The notes under the pieces are model-generated. The model was given only the letters and a program-made list of their open reading frames with translations. It was not told where the DNA came from and ran no database searches. Both the position numbers and the translations under genes were made by a program. DNA of 64,000 nucleotides from Podospora pseudoanserina (Eukaryota > Ascomycota > Sordariomycetes > Sordariales > Podosporaceae), in contig NC_085924.1 in assembly GCF_035222485.1 (NCBI RefSeq), positions 1,922,001 to 1,986,000 of the forward strand, in the 5' to 3' direction. Below, one piece after another: positions 34,490-45,280 of the stretch; positions within the stretch are counted from its first letter, which is position 1, and every line of letters starts with the position of its first letter.

Positions 34490-35507
34490 TTATTCCTCCT
34501 CGGCTTGATCACCACCACTCAAATCCGGAATCCACCCCTTGGGACGTTCGCTACCCCTGATGGTCCTGTCGTAACCCAGACGTTCAACCTTTTGAACAGA
34601 CTGCCGTGTGACCTCCAGCTTCTTCTCCCACTGGAACCTGTTGCCTTGCCCAACGGGAAGCATCTCAAAAAAGCTACCCAGCTCATGCATATCCTCGACA
34701 ATGGTTCGAGGCTGTTCGTCACCCCCAGCTCCGCCCCCAGCCATTGTGCCTGTCAGTGCTGTTGACGTAGTGGCAAAACGCATCATCTCACCCGTAAGAT
34801 CAAACACGCCGTAGAGGTAGTCATCTTGGGTGAGGCTAACTTTCGGTGTCTCCTTCTCCTGGGGTTGCTCTGGGGCCGCAGCAGTTGGCTCGCTTGCATC
34901 CGTCATGGCTACATCCTCTGATGGTGTGATCCCCTTCTGGACCAAGTCCTCCATGATCGGTGTTAGCTGCTCGGGGGTGATGAGGGTCTGTGTCTTGAGA
35001 TAATGCAAGAAAGTAAGCGCCTCCACAAGCTCTTCCAGACACATCAGGGATCGAGCATATCGGTAGCGATTGATGCCCTGGATCTCAGGGGCAATGGTGG
35101 CCAGAAGCTTGGAGATATCGGCGAGCCGTGTGTCAATCTCGGCCTGGATGTTTTTTGGCAATTCCTCGTCGATTTTCCGGATTCTGAATAATGATATGAG
35201 CATTTCAAGATATTTTCTTAGGATTTAGATCCACCCCATACCTCTGCAAGGCAAATATTCTGTCACGGTGGTTAGTGAAGGGTCAATTCGAGCCAAGGCA
35301 CATGCAAGCTCACATTTTCTTGCTCAAAGCCGTGATATCTCTTGAAGCCTTGATAATGCGCTCCCGGCGGTCATGGTGCTGGTCAAGCTCATCTCTGAGA
35401 GTCTCAAACATGGGTGTGAACTGATTCTGCACAGCCTTTTTGGCAGGCGGCTTTGGTCCATCCCTCTTCTTGGCATTGCCATTCCAGTCACGCTTGAACC
35501 CGGACAT
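34490..35507 (-). CDS. TSNAX: Translin-associated protein X (TRAX)
   Basis: Three exons: 35507-35314, an 18-nt microexon 35259-35242, and 35183-34490 (301 aa from MSGFKRD). In-frame ATGs at 35573 and 35618 would add 22 or 37 residues. The 35507 start was chosen because the sequence after it (KRDGPKPPAKKAVQNQFTPMF) looks conserved. Splicing yields HHDRRERIIKASRDITALSK followed by KIIFALQRIRKIDEEL, the translin-family helix pair. INRYRYARSLMCLEELVEAL and DDYLYGVFDLTGEMMRFATT follow. TRAX joins translin to form the C3PO endonuclease that trims tRNA and passenger-strand RNAs. It shares a 470-bp upstream region with GPI14. Confidence 0.93.
35242..35259 (-). other. 18-nt microexon of the TRAX gene
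   Basis: Bounded by GTGACAG acceptor and GTATGG donor. It encodes the I-F-A-L-Q core of the KKIIFALQRIRK helix, and both junctions split codons (phases 2 and 2). Without it the helix would be interrupted. Confidence 0.85.
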
Positions 35508-35975
35508 TTTGACGTATTTTTTGTTGGTTGGTACAAGAGGTGCAATTTGTTGTCGCTCTTGAACGCCTTCCATTTTTGACGTCGTGGTGATTGGTTTGGT
35601 GCTATGGGGACACTCCATGGGCGTGGCTCTACACCGAAATTGTTAGGCTCATCTCATCTCAACAGGGGTGAGATTCACCCAGACATGAAGGGTGAAGGAC
35701 GACAATTTCATACATAAATCGACAATATTTCTCCGCATCGTGGCCAAAGCGATTTCTAACAAGCTTATATCTCTTGATGAAGTAAAAGGGTATAAAGGCG
35801 GTCGGAACTCTGTGTGGGAAAGCTGAGCAGATCACCAAGTTGTATCGGGTTGACACGTCGTTACTGTGTTGCTGAGCTTGACCGAGAAGGGAAGATTGAA
35901 AACAATTCCAAAAGGCAAATGGTTATCGACACACAATCGACTTGAAAATTGATCAGCCAGGCAAGACAGGAAGAC
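35508..35975. promoter_or_regulatory. Bidirectional promoter region, TRAX / GPI14
   Basis: A 470-bp gap between the divergent starts of TRAX (minus) and GPI14 (plus). It must hold both promoters unless the 5' UTRs overlap. No TATA box or clear operator was recognised. Confidence 0.5.
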
Positions 35976-37374
35976 ATGACGAAGCCATCAGGCACGGGCC
36001 AACCAGAGCCACCAGCAACATCATCCTCAGGTGCTTCTTCCTTGGTAACGACCTTTTTCGACCGCCCACTCCCCCTTTACCTATCCGCCGCAATATTTCG
36101 TCTGGTGTTTCTCCTTTATGGCCTTTGGCAGGACGCAAACTCCCCCGTCAAATACACCGACATCGACTATCTCGTCTTCACCGATGCCGCACGCTTCGTC
36201 TCCCAAGGGCAGAGCCCCTATGAGCGAGAGACCTACCGCTACACTCCAGTCCTGGCCTGGCTTCTTCTCCCAACAGCCCATGTTACCGGAAACCGGATCC
36301 TAGACGTTGCATTCTTCAGCTTTGGCAAGGTTCTCTTTGCCATATCAGACTTGGTAGCAGGATGGCTTCTAGAAAAGGTGCTCGCCAAATCCATGGATGC
36401 CCCTCGAGCCCGCAAATTCGCCACCATCTGGCTTCTCAACCCAATGGTAGCCACCATCAGCACAAGAGGAAGCTCTGAAGGTCTTCTCGGAGTGCTAGTC
36501 ATGGCACTACTATGGGCCGTGTTGGAAAGACGTGTCACCTTGGCCGGTCTATTGCTCGGCTTCAGCGTACATTTCAAAATCTACCCCTTTATCTACGCCC
36601 CCGCCATCGTCTGGTGGATGGACAACGAAAGAATGTCCCCCAACAAGACCAAACCCACCAGTCTATCATCCAAACCACCCTTCCTCACCGCCAAAATCCT
36701 CAACTTCATCACCCCACCCCGCCTCCAACTCGCCCTCATCAGCCTAACCACCTTCTCAACCCTCAACATAGCAATGTACCTCATGTAAGCCCTCCCCCCC
36801 TCCCCTCCCTTTTCTCCCCAACCTCCAACTAACCTCCCCCCCCCCTCCCAGCTACGGCACCCCCTTCCTCCAAGAAACCTACCTCCACCACGTAACCCGC
36901 CTCGACCACCGCCACAACTTCTCCCCCTACAACACCCAACTCTACCTCTCCTCCTCACTCCCCCTTTCTTCATCATCTTCCTTCCGCATCGAAAAACTAG
37001 CCTTCCTCCCCCAACTCCTCCTCTCAACAGTCTTCATCCCGCTCGTCACTGCCAAAAAATCCCTCCCCACCTCCATGCTCGCCCAGACGTTCGCCTTTGT
37101 CACCTTCAACAAGGTCTGCACGAGCCAGTATTTTTTGTGGTATATGGTCCTACTCCCCCTGTACCTCCCCCAGTCGAGCTTTGTGAAGAATAAAAAGTTC
37201 GGGCTCGCGGCGCTGGTGCTGTGGGTGGTGGCGCAGGGTGCGTGGCTGCAGCAGGGGTTTGAGCTGGAGTTTTTGGGGAATAGCACCTATTTGCCGGGCT
37301 TGTGGCTGGCGAGCTTGGCGTTTTTTGGGGTGAATTGTTGGATTTTGGGGGTGATTATTGGGGATATGAGGTAA
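35976..37374 (+). CDS. GPI14: GPI mannosyltransferase 1 (PIG-M type)
   Basis: Two exons, 35976-36784 and 36852-37374 (443 aa). This ER enzyme adds the first alpha-1,4 mannose from dolichol-phosphate-mannose to the GPI precursor. The lumenal DxD motif is in KYTDIDYLVFTDAARFV at about residues 60-74. SPYERETYRYTPVLAWLL and GFSVHFKIYPFIYAPAI are family signatures. Many hydrophobic helices and LTFSTLNIAMYL to YGTPFLQETYLHHVTRLDHR across the intron complete the match, including HNFSPY. Kozak context is fair (GACATGACG). The intron at 36785-36851 is almost entirely pyrimidine, with C-runs. Confidence 0.95.
36785..36851 (+). repeat. C-rich polypyrimidine intron of GPI14
   Basis: The 67-nt intron is nearly pure C and T with runs of six to ten C, a GTAAGC donor, a CTAAC branch site and a CCCAG acceptor. 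The minus strand would be G-run rich. Confidence 0.8.
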
Positions 37375-37993
37375 AAGCAGTGAAGAAGACGGGTTTGTGG
37401 TAGAAAGGGGGTTTTGTGTGGGAAAAGGTGGAAGGTGGTTGGTATGGAAATGAGGAGCTTGTTGTGTAAATATAGTGGGTAGGGGTTGTATTTTTAAAAG
37501 TATATAAATCTGGATGTTGAAAGGTGGAGGAGGTCAGGTATCTGCCCAGTATAGTCAAAAAACATAGATGACCACCTGAATCATTAAATATATTGATAAT
37601 GGACATATCCAAAACTACATTCGACATGCAACCATGCTCTTGGTAATTCCGACACCCTCCCGGGGAGAAAAAAATCTCGGAGCCCGCGGTCTGATTCTAT
37701 CAGGACAATGTAGGTACGTGAGAGGCAGTAACAAAGGTAGGTGTAACTGAGTTGCGTGTGCGTGTGTGCTCCAGAGTCATCGTCTTCTCTACATCTCCTT
37801 CTCGCTTCGCTTCCTCCTCCTCCTCCTCCTCCTCCTCCTCCTCCTCCTCCTCCTCCTCCTCCTCCTCCTCCTCGCCTCGTCCTCCCACGGGTATATGAAT
37901 AAAAAGGTAGTATCTGTCTCGTCTAGCTTTTACCGCAAATCACAACATCAGCATTCAGGCACTAAACCAAATCATTAAGCCTCTCGGTCCCCA
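37375..37993. other. Intergenic, 0.6 kb between convergent genes
   Basis: 3' regions of GPI14 and the DnaJ gene. It contains the long (TCC)n tract. Frames across that tract (poly-Leu, poly-Glu) are artefacts. Confidence 0.7.
37812..37873. repeat. (TCC)n microsatellite, about 20 units
   Basis: A 62-bp nearly perfect TCC run about 120 bp downstream (in DnaJ orientation) of the DnaJ stop codon. It may lie in that gene's 3' UTR as a GGA repeat. Confidence 0.95.
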
Positions 37994-39730
37994 TCATGAT
38001 GAACTGGGGACGTTGGGCGCGCTGTTGGCTGCTGAAGCAGCGGCCTCCTCCCAGGCCTTGTCTCCAGGCTTGGCGGCCTTCTTGTCCTCTTCGTCCTTCT
38101 TCTTATCCTTGCCCTTCTTCTTCGACTCCTTCTCCTTCTTCATGGCCGCCTCGGCAACAAGCTGCTCGAATGCCATGTAGTCGCCTTCCTCCTCAGGGCT
38201 GCGCTTGGCCTGTAACCAGTGTGTTAGTTTCAGAGAGATCACGGTCAGATAGCAGAGAGAAGATACGTACCGCCAGGCAAATTTCACCAATGTACACCAG
38301 CGCCTGCGCCCTTTCAAGCCTCTTCCCGTGTGGCACCTTCTTGTCGTTCAAAACAGCATCGCAAACATCCCGAAGCACGCTCTGAATCTCAAACTTGCTT
38401 CCCCTCCAGGCCGCCGTCAAGATCTTCCCCGTCACCCTGCGCTCATACTCGATCTTCTTCTCATCCGTCCACTCCTCCCCTCCCTGCTGCTCCAACCTGG
38501 CCATCTCCTCCATCGTTTGCTGGGCGTCAATAGCGCTGCTGATCGTGTTCCATGTGTCCTTGACTAGCGTGCCCTTGTCCTTCATACGGCTGATGAACCC
38601 GCCCATGCCAAAGAACTTCTGGCTCCGTAGAAGGGTGGTGCCTTTGCTGAAGTAAGTCGCGCCAATGGCGTGCAGGATATCGATGCCGAACGACTCCATC
38701 TTGAGCTCCTCCACCTCCAGCCTTGTCTTCTCCTGAAACGCGCGAGTGACGTCCTTGCCGTGGTCCGTCTCTGTCCACACCGAAATACGATCGAGGAGCT
38801 TGCGGGCCAGGGTGTCAACGCGTTCCTGGCGAATCCGCTGGCGCTCTTTGTCCAGCGCCGCAAGCTGCTCTCTCTGCTCCTTGGACAAGCCTGCCTTGGA
38901 CTTCTTCCCCTTCTTGTCACCTTCGTCCGTCTGCTGAGACACCTCATCCGACGGCCGATCCATAAGCGCAGGCCGGATAGGGATTTGGGTGCGGCCGCCG
39001 GGCTTCGGAGTGGACGCTCCTGACCCAGGGCCCGGCGAAGAAGACTTGGTGTACGGGGATGGTACCTCCTCCGTCGCGGAGGGATTGTAGGTGTTATATC
39101 CGGCCTCCTTGGCCTTCTTGGTGGGGGCCTCCTCCTCCACAATCACGGCAGGAACTGGTGGCTTTTCAGGCGGTACAGCGGACGATGACTCTCCACCCGA
39201 TGTCTTGAGGCTCTCCTTCAGAGCGTCCGCTGTACCAGGGAACTCGCCATCCTTGGCGGCAGCGGCAGCCTCGGCCTCAGCAGCAGCGGCGGCGGCAGCC
39301 TCCTCTTCCTCAGCAGACATGGTAATGTCCATGGTGGCGGTCAAATCCTTCATAAGGCTGATCTCGCCAATCCAGTCGACAAAAGACTCGCCGCCAAAGA
39401 TGCTCGAGAAGAACTCGGCTGGGTCGACGAACCCCTCGGTTGGGCGGGCTGATTCTTTGCCATATTTGTTGTAGGCCTTGCGGAGGTCTTCGTCAGATAG
39501 AACTTGGTAAGCTTCGCCGATTTCTTGAAACTTGGCGTGAGCGTTGGGGTCGTTAGGGTTCTTGTCTGTATTTGGGGAGAGATGTTAGTCAAAGAAGCAT
39601 ACAAGTGTCGAGGCAACGACATACCCGGATGGTGGACGATGGCGAGCTTGCGATAGGCCTTTTTGATTTCGAGCTCAGTGGCCGTCGGCTTGACCCCAAG
39701 GGTGTCGTAGTAGGCCGTGTCTACCACCAT
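37994..39730 (-). CDS. CAJ1: DnaJ (Hsp40) protein with DnaJ-X domain, CAJ1 type
   Basis: Three exons: 39730-39625, 39565-38271 and 38209-37994 (538 aa). The J domain reads [20 protein letters not shown], then [20 protein letters not shown]. The HPD tripeptide (34-36) is assembled across the first intron. [22 protein letters not shown] and a Glu/Ala run follow. The C-terminal X domain includes [33 protein letters not shown] and [19 protein letters not shown]. The tail is Lys/Glu-rich. Caj1/Djp1-type co-chaperones stimulate Hsp70 in the cytosol or at peroxisomal and plasma membranes. A TATAAA on the minus strand at 39769-39774 lies about 40 bp upstream of the ATG. Confidence 0.94.
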
Positions 39731-40525
39731 GACGGAGACGGAAGTGCGCAAAGACGAGAACGATGAGATTTATAGGCTATGTCGTCGTGGTAGGGTCGGT
39801 TGTAGGTTTGCGCGCGCGTTGATTTTGCCAGTCGGATAAGGAAAGATCACGGCTAGGCGCAAAAGAAGAGAAGATGGATCTTGGAAATGACGTGGATCAG
39901 GGGGTACCTGGGTTTCTGCAAAAACGCTGGGTTCGAGGGCTGTGATACAAAGAGGTGGTCGGTAGATATCTCCGGGCAGTATCTAGAGGATGTCAGGTTG
40001 AAGCCCAACTACTATGGCAACTGTTGTAGGTACGGTACTTCTTGTCAGAGTATTTCTTATTGCACGTTCCCGCGCCTTCCATCTCCAGAGCCAAGCACAG
40101 CCCAGTCAAATTACGTACCCCAGTAGCGGAAATCGCCGCGCTGCAACCGAGGGCTGTGGGAGAGCACAGCACCAACTTTGGTGGGGCAGCATCATTGTCG
40201 TCATATGCTGCTCTACACAAGACAAGTCTGGAGTCAGTATCATATATCGTCAAACAGTCCCATTGTGATTTCTAGACATCTTTCCGACATCAACTTCACC
40301 GACCGCCTCTCGACAGCCATGTTTACATACAGGCATCATGCCGTTATCAACACGCATGCGCTGAGGCCTTGGCGTCAATTTTGATGCGGGGCATCACATG
40401 TATCCAGGCCATCAATATCAAAAGTACAGAGAATATGGTATCCCAGGACACAAGTTGGGTACGGACTCGAGTCTAGTAAGTTGAGCTACTTAGGTAATTT
40501 ATCATCAATGATGCCCCGCACAGCC
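39731..40525. other. Intergenic, 0.8 kb
   Basis: 5' region of the DnaJ gene and 3' region of the epimerase/reductase gene. No gene was recognised. Frames up to 86 codons only. Confidence 0.6.
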
Positions 40526-41497
40526 TTACTGGACACCCGCAGCCTTCATGCGCTCAAAGCACTTTCGGTAGGCTTCGTGAATCTCGGGAATCTCATACCC
40601 ATACTCCTTCAGCTTTTTGACCAATTTCGTGGTATCAAGCTTGCAGTTGCTTCGGCCTGCCTTGATCACCTTGGCTTGCTCCTCGAGGCTAAAGTTCTTC
40701 CAGCTAAACGAGGGGCGCACAATGTCGCGGAACAGGGTGAGCACCTCGTTGTGGGAGATGGCACCAGGGTTCGTAAAGTTGTAGATGCCCAGATCTTTGT
40801 GCTCGGCCATCAGGATGCTAGCCGGCAGCAGGTCGCTCAGAATCGTGTTGCTGTTGGGGATGTCCACCACACGCTCGTATTTGGCGATCTTGGTGACAAA
40901 GTTGCGGGGGTGCAAGTCGTCCGACACTGGCATCCGAAGTCGAAGGATGAGGCAGTTGTTGTAGTGCTTCATGACCTGGTGGGGTGGTTGCGTGTTAGTC
41001 AGGGTCAACTATCATGAACAAACTCCGTCGGTAAAAGTACTTGCCTCTTCAACGTGGGCCTTGGTCATGGAGTAGAAGCTCCCCGCAAAGTTGGCCGGGT
41101 CGGTCTCGAGGAAACCTGGGCCATCCCAGGGGTGTGCCTCATCGTACTGGTAGATGCAGCCGGTTGCAAATACGGTGCAGTGAATGCCGCGGAGGAAGCA
41201 GCAGTCGGTGAGGTTCAGGGTGCCGATCACATTGGACCTGATGGTAGCCTCTTGGTTGTCCTCGCACCAGTCCACGTTGGGCCGCCCAGTGCACCCAGCC
41301 GCGTTCAGCACATGAGTGGGCTTGACCCGGTCGAGCTCGGCGAGAACAGATTCGCGGTTCTCCATTCGGATCGTTGTCATGTGCACCTCCTTGCCGTCCT
41401 TCTCAAGAAGGGTCTTGAGATGTCCTGCCACCCAACCCTCGCCGCCCCAGATCAAGAAGCGGTTGCTTTGGGCGCCATTGGAACCGTCGGTGGCCAT
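40526..41497 (-). CDS. UDP-4-keto-6-deoxyglucose 3,5-epimerase/4-reductase-like SDR (UDP-rhamnose pathway)
   Basis: Two exons, 41497-41045 and 40975-40526 (300 aa). The intron uses a GC donor (GAG|GCAAGT) and CCAG acceptor, joining HVEE to VMKHYNNCLILRLRMPVSDD. The extended-SDR marks are RFLIWGGEGWVAGHL (residues 18-25), NAAGCTGRPNVDWCEDN, FATGCIYQYDEAHPWDG and the Tyr142/Lys146 pair in YSMTK. NFTNPGAISHNEVL is shared with plant NRS/ER and the fungal ER enzyme. The reaction makes UDP- (or dTDP-) rhamnose from the 4-keto-6-deoxy intermediate. The partner 4,6-dehydratase gene is not in this window. Confidence 0.92.
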
Positions 41498-42942
41498 CTT
41501 GTGTGGTTGGAGTGTATATCGAGGTGTATAGGCTGGGAGTAAGTACTGGCGGCAACCAGGAATTGATGCTAACGGAAAATCACAAAGAGTTGTTGAGGAG
41601 GAAGAGCATAGGCAAGTGAACCAACAGATGAGCGAGGGGGGAGATCAACAAGTAAAAAAGGAACGACATGCTCAGTTGGGGCATCGGCACGCCAGGGATG
41701 GAAGGGCTGAAAGCAAGGGCAGGAAGGTGGTCGTCTCAAAATGACAGTTACGAATCCATCCGTTACGGTGGGAGAGGCAGGCGGCCCCCCAATGCCTGCA
41801 CCGCAATAGGGGTGGGATGTCCAATAATTGCCATATAGGTGACCAGTGGTGACCAGAAGCGCTGATAGAAAGGGAAGCTAACGCAGGTCTTGTGTTTTTG
41901 TGTGGCGTGGCCACGACAGCTTGTCAGCACTTCCTTCTGCAGTCCAAAAGACACGACGTCCGGGGCTGTCTGTCAGAAAGTCGGTGGCCCGGCATCCACA
42001 ACTCCGTAACGCCCAATTGGGACGAAGACTGCGAGCAGGATACGAATAAGTGGTCTTCGCAATCTGGATATGTTTTTGTAGTAGTTCTCACCATGGCTCC
42101 AAAGTCTGGACCCTGGGTACATTGTAAATGTTCCTGAAAAATGGAGACTGATATGCTGGTGAAAAGGGGCTGGAAAGCTGACAGCTTGGCTGTCGTTCAC
42201 CGTAGGTAGCACCCACCAGCCATGGACGGCAACATTGCTCAACAACAACAACAACAACAATAACAATACCATCTTCTATGATAGAGGCTTCCTAAGAGGA
42301 ATATAATAGAAACCGGTAAATGGCACTCTAACATACATACAATTATCCTAGGTAAAATCTATCTATCCCATTGTTTCGGGAAGGGTCTTCGCTCACAGCC
42401 CAGCACATCCATTCCAGCGGGACACCGTCCTTCTGGGTGGGTGTCCGGGGAAGGAGCTTTGGCCACTTGAATTCGATTGACCAATAGCAACGCGGCCCGT
42501 GGCGGATGGGCGGACCACTTTTCCTATTTTGCCGGTTGAAGGGTGTGAGCGAAGCCAGCAAAAAGCGTTGAAATTGAAGACAAATTTCCTGTGGAGTAGC
42601 GACACACCCTCTCACCCCCGTCTCCATTCTCCATATTCTCCCCATGTCCCTCGTGTCTGCATCTGATCTTTCCCGAGCACATCTGTAGCATCCAACAAGT
42701 CGACAACATTGTGATATTGCATCTGCACTTCGCACTCTTGCACCAGAACAGGAACATCACCAGATTCGACACCTAGACGGCCCCCAAACCACCAGTATAT
42801 ATTACACCAGGCGCCGGACACCACCTACACCACTGTGTTCTGCACGTTTCGAACGACAGCCGCCCGTGTCTCACAGACACAACTCCCTCTATTCAAGAAT
42901 TTAATCCCGACGTCGAGCTCCCTCGACAATCCACAGCCCAGC
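41498..42942. other. Intergenic, 1.4 kb, divergent promoter region
   Basis: Between the epimerase/reductase (minus) and squalene synthase (plus). It contains a CAA repeat at 42241-42266 and a CCAAT box on the plus strand near 42480, about 460 bp from the ERG9 start. No gene was recognised. Confidence 0.6.
42241..42266. repeat. (CAA)n microsatellite
   Basis: About eight CAA/ACA triplets in tandem ending in TAACAATA, in the divergent promoter region upstream of squalene synthase. Confidence 0.85.
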
Positions 42943-44573
42943 ATGGGTGCCGCCCAGCAAATTGCTTACTTCCTCCTCCACCCTAATGAGCTTCGGTCCA
43001 TCGCTCAATGGTACGCGCCCCCCCTTACCTTGCCCGTGCTCTACCCCCCTCGTTTCTAACCTAGTCGGCTACAGGAAAGTATGGCATGAGCCTGTCCACA
43101 GACGCGATGCCTCCAAGGAGACGCCCACCGAGAAATCATGCTTCCACTTCCTCAAGTTGACGTCACGGTCATTCTCAGCTGTCATTCAAGAGCTCAACCC
43201 CGAGCTCCTGATGCCGATATGCCTCTTCTACCTCGTCCTGCGTGGTCTCGACACCATCGAAGACGACATGACCCTTGACATCAAGGAGAAGGAGCCCCTC
43301 CTCCGCGATTTTCACAACATCATGGAGCAGGATGGCTGGACTTTCGACAAGAACGGGCCCAACGAGAAGGACAGGGAGCTGCTCGTCCACTTCGACGACA
43401 TTATCTTCGAGCTGAAGAAGGTCAAGAAGCCATATTATGATATCATCAAGGACATCACCGAGAAGATGGGCAATGGCATGGCCGATTACGCGCTCAACGC
43501 TGAGCACAACAACATTGGTGTGGGCACCATCAAGGAATACGAGTTGTACTGCCATTATGTTGCCGGTCTGGTGGGAGAGGGCTTGACACGCCTGTTTGTG
43601 GAAAGCAACCTTGCCAACCCACAACTTCTGGTGCGCATGGATCTCACTGAGAGCATGGGCCAGTTCTTGCAAAAGGTTAACATCATTCGCGACGTACACG
43701 AGGACTGGATCGACAAGCGGCGATTCTGGCCCAGAGAAATCTGGTCCAAGTATGTTGACAACTGGGACGACCTCTTTGCCCCGGCCAACCGGGAGAAGGC
43801 CCTTCAGTGCAGCTCTGAGATGGTGCTCAACGCTCTCAAGCATGCCGAGGAGTGTCTTTTCTACATGGCTGGTATCCGAGACCAGAGTGTCTTCAACTTC
43901 GTGGCGATTCCCCAAAGCATGGCCATTGCTACCCTGGATCTTGTCTTCCGCAACCCCGCCATCTTCGAACGGAACGTCAAGATCACCAAGGGAGACGCCT
44001 GCCAACTGATGATCGAGTCGACACAAAACCTGCGGGTGGTCTGCGATGTTTTCAAGAAGTACGCGAGAAGGATACACAAGAAGAATGACCCCAGGGATCC
44101 CAACTTCCTTGCCATCAGCGCGCAATGTGGAAAGGTATGTGCAATCGCACACAACTCATGCTCAACATGTAGCACAAGCTAACCAGGTGCAACCAGATTG
44201 AGCAATTCATTGAGACCATCTTCCCAACGCAAGACCCTAACAAGGTCAGGGCTGGGCTCAAGCAAGAAGATCCCAAGATGGACGCCTTGGAGACTTTTTA
44301 TCTCATTGCTGCTGCGCTATCAACATTCATCTTGATCGGTGTTCTGATGGTGGGTCTACCTCTCGGGGCTCCACATTATTCCGGCCCGCGGCGGTGGAGC
44401 CCGCATTTTTCCACCTCGAAAAAAAAAAAGCTAACTATTTTGTCCAGATTGGAATTGCATGGTACTTTGGTGCCCGATTCGACCAGGTCTTCAAAAACAT
44501 CGACCAAAAGATCGCCGGCACTGTTACCAGCTCAGTGGCTGCTGTTACCAGCGTTGCTCACGAGGAACTGTGA
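42943..44573 (+). CDS. ERG9: Squalene synthase
   Basis: Four exons: 42943-43010, 43075-44134, 44197-44349 and 44448-44573 (468 aa). It joins two farnesyl diphosphates to squalene with NADPH, the first committed step to ergosterol, at the ER membrane. The aspartate-rich motifs are [10 protein letters not shown] (residues 82-91) and [18 protein letters not shown] (Asp229-Asp233). [17 protein letters not shown] and [17 protein letters not shown] are further family signatures. A C-terminal membrane anchor spans the third intron ([18 protein letters not shown] then [12 protein letters not shown]). All four exons join in frame with GTACGC, GTATGT and GTGGGT donors. Confidence 0.98.
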
Positions 44574-45235
44574 GAAGCGACCTGGCCCAGCAAGCAAATT
44601 CGACCCCACGGCGCGCTCTTTTTTCCCCTCTTCACAGCGTGCGCTGATATTCGCTACATACACTTAATGATATACCTCGATACACTGCGCTTTATGATGA
44701 ACGATCGGTTAGTTGGACAGGGCCACCTACCCAGGGTTATATGGGACATGAACAGTATTCTCGCGGAATCGTTGTCACCATGGGTGCACCCACCCGAGCA
44801 ATCTACTAATACTAATACATCCCTTCGGTGTACTTTTCTCTTTGCTTTCACTTGTGACCTTTCTCGAAGAAAAACACAAAGTCAGAACAAGCACGGATGT
44901 CAAATTACAATTCAGTCGCCTCGTTTCCTTCGGGGACGATGGTTTCAATGACTGTGGTTGTGCCGAAGATGTGCTGATAGCAACCCCTGGGCAAGCAGCC
45001 TGGTATCCGGGCACGCTTTCATCTGGGCTCTTTGCTTCTTGGTCAATAGCCTGATGAGGGTGGATTGCGACATGTTTTGACGATACCATATGATTCCACA
45101 TGCCCTGTGACCCGATTGTTGCACACACAATGGGAGTAAAGCGAAGAGAGAGACGCGTCGAGTCCCAAGCCACCGGGCCTGTGTCACGATGTTGAGACTT
45201 GGCCGCGCGGTGTGGTGGTGGTGTGTGTCGGGTTG

Positions 45236-45242
45236 TATAAAA
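45236..45242 (+). promoter_or_regulatory. TATAAAA box without an assigned gene
   Basis: A perfect TATAAAA on the plus strand, 27 bp upstream of a perfect 12-bp palindrome. The only downstream open frame starting nearby (45312-45494, 60 codons) has no family signature. Confidence 0.35.
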
Positions 45243-45268
45243 CGGCCGCCGTGGTCGGTCCTACGGGT

Positions 45269-45280
45269 GCCCACGTGGGC
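45269..45280. promoter_or_regulatory. Palindrome GCCCACGTGGGC with E-box core
   Basis: A perfect inverted repeat with a central CACGTG, a site type bound by bHLH factors such as Pho4/Cbf1/SREBP-like proteins. Function here is not shown. Confidence 0.4.

Noticed and set aside
37700-37978. Poly-Glu and poly-Leu frames
   Set aside because: Produced by the (TCC)n microsatellite; no flanking coding evidence.
43175-44152. 325-codon minus-strand frame
   Set aside because: Antisense to squalene synthase exon 2.
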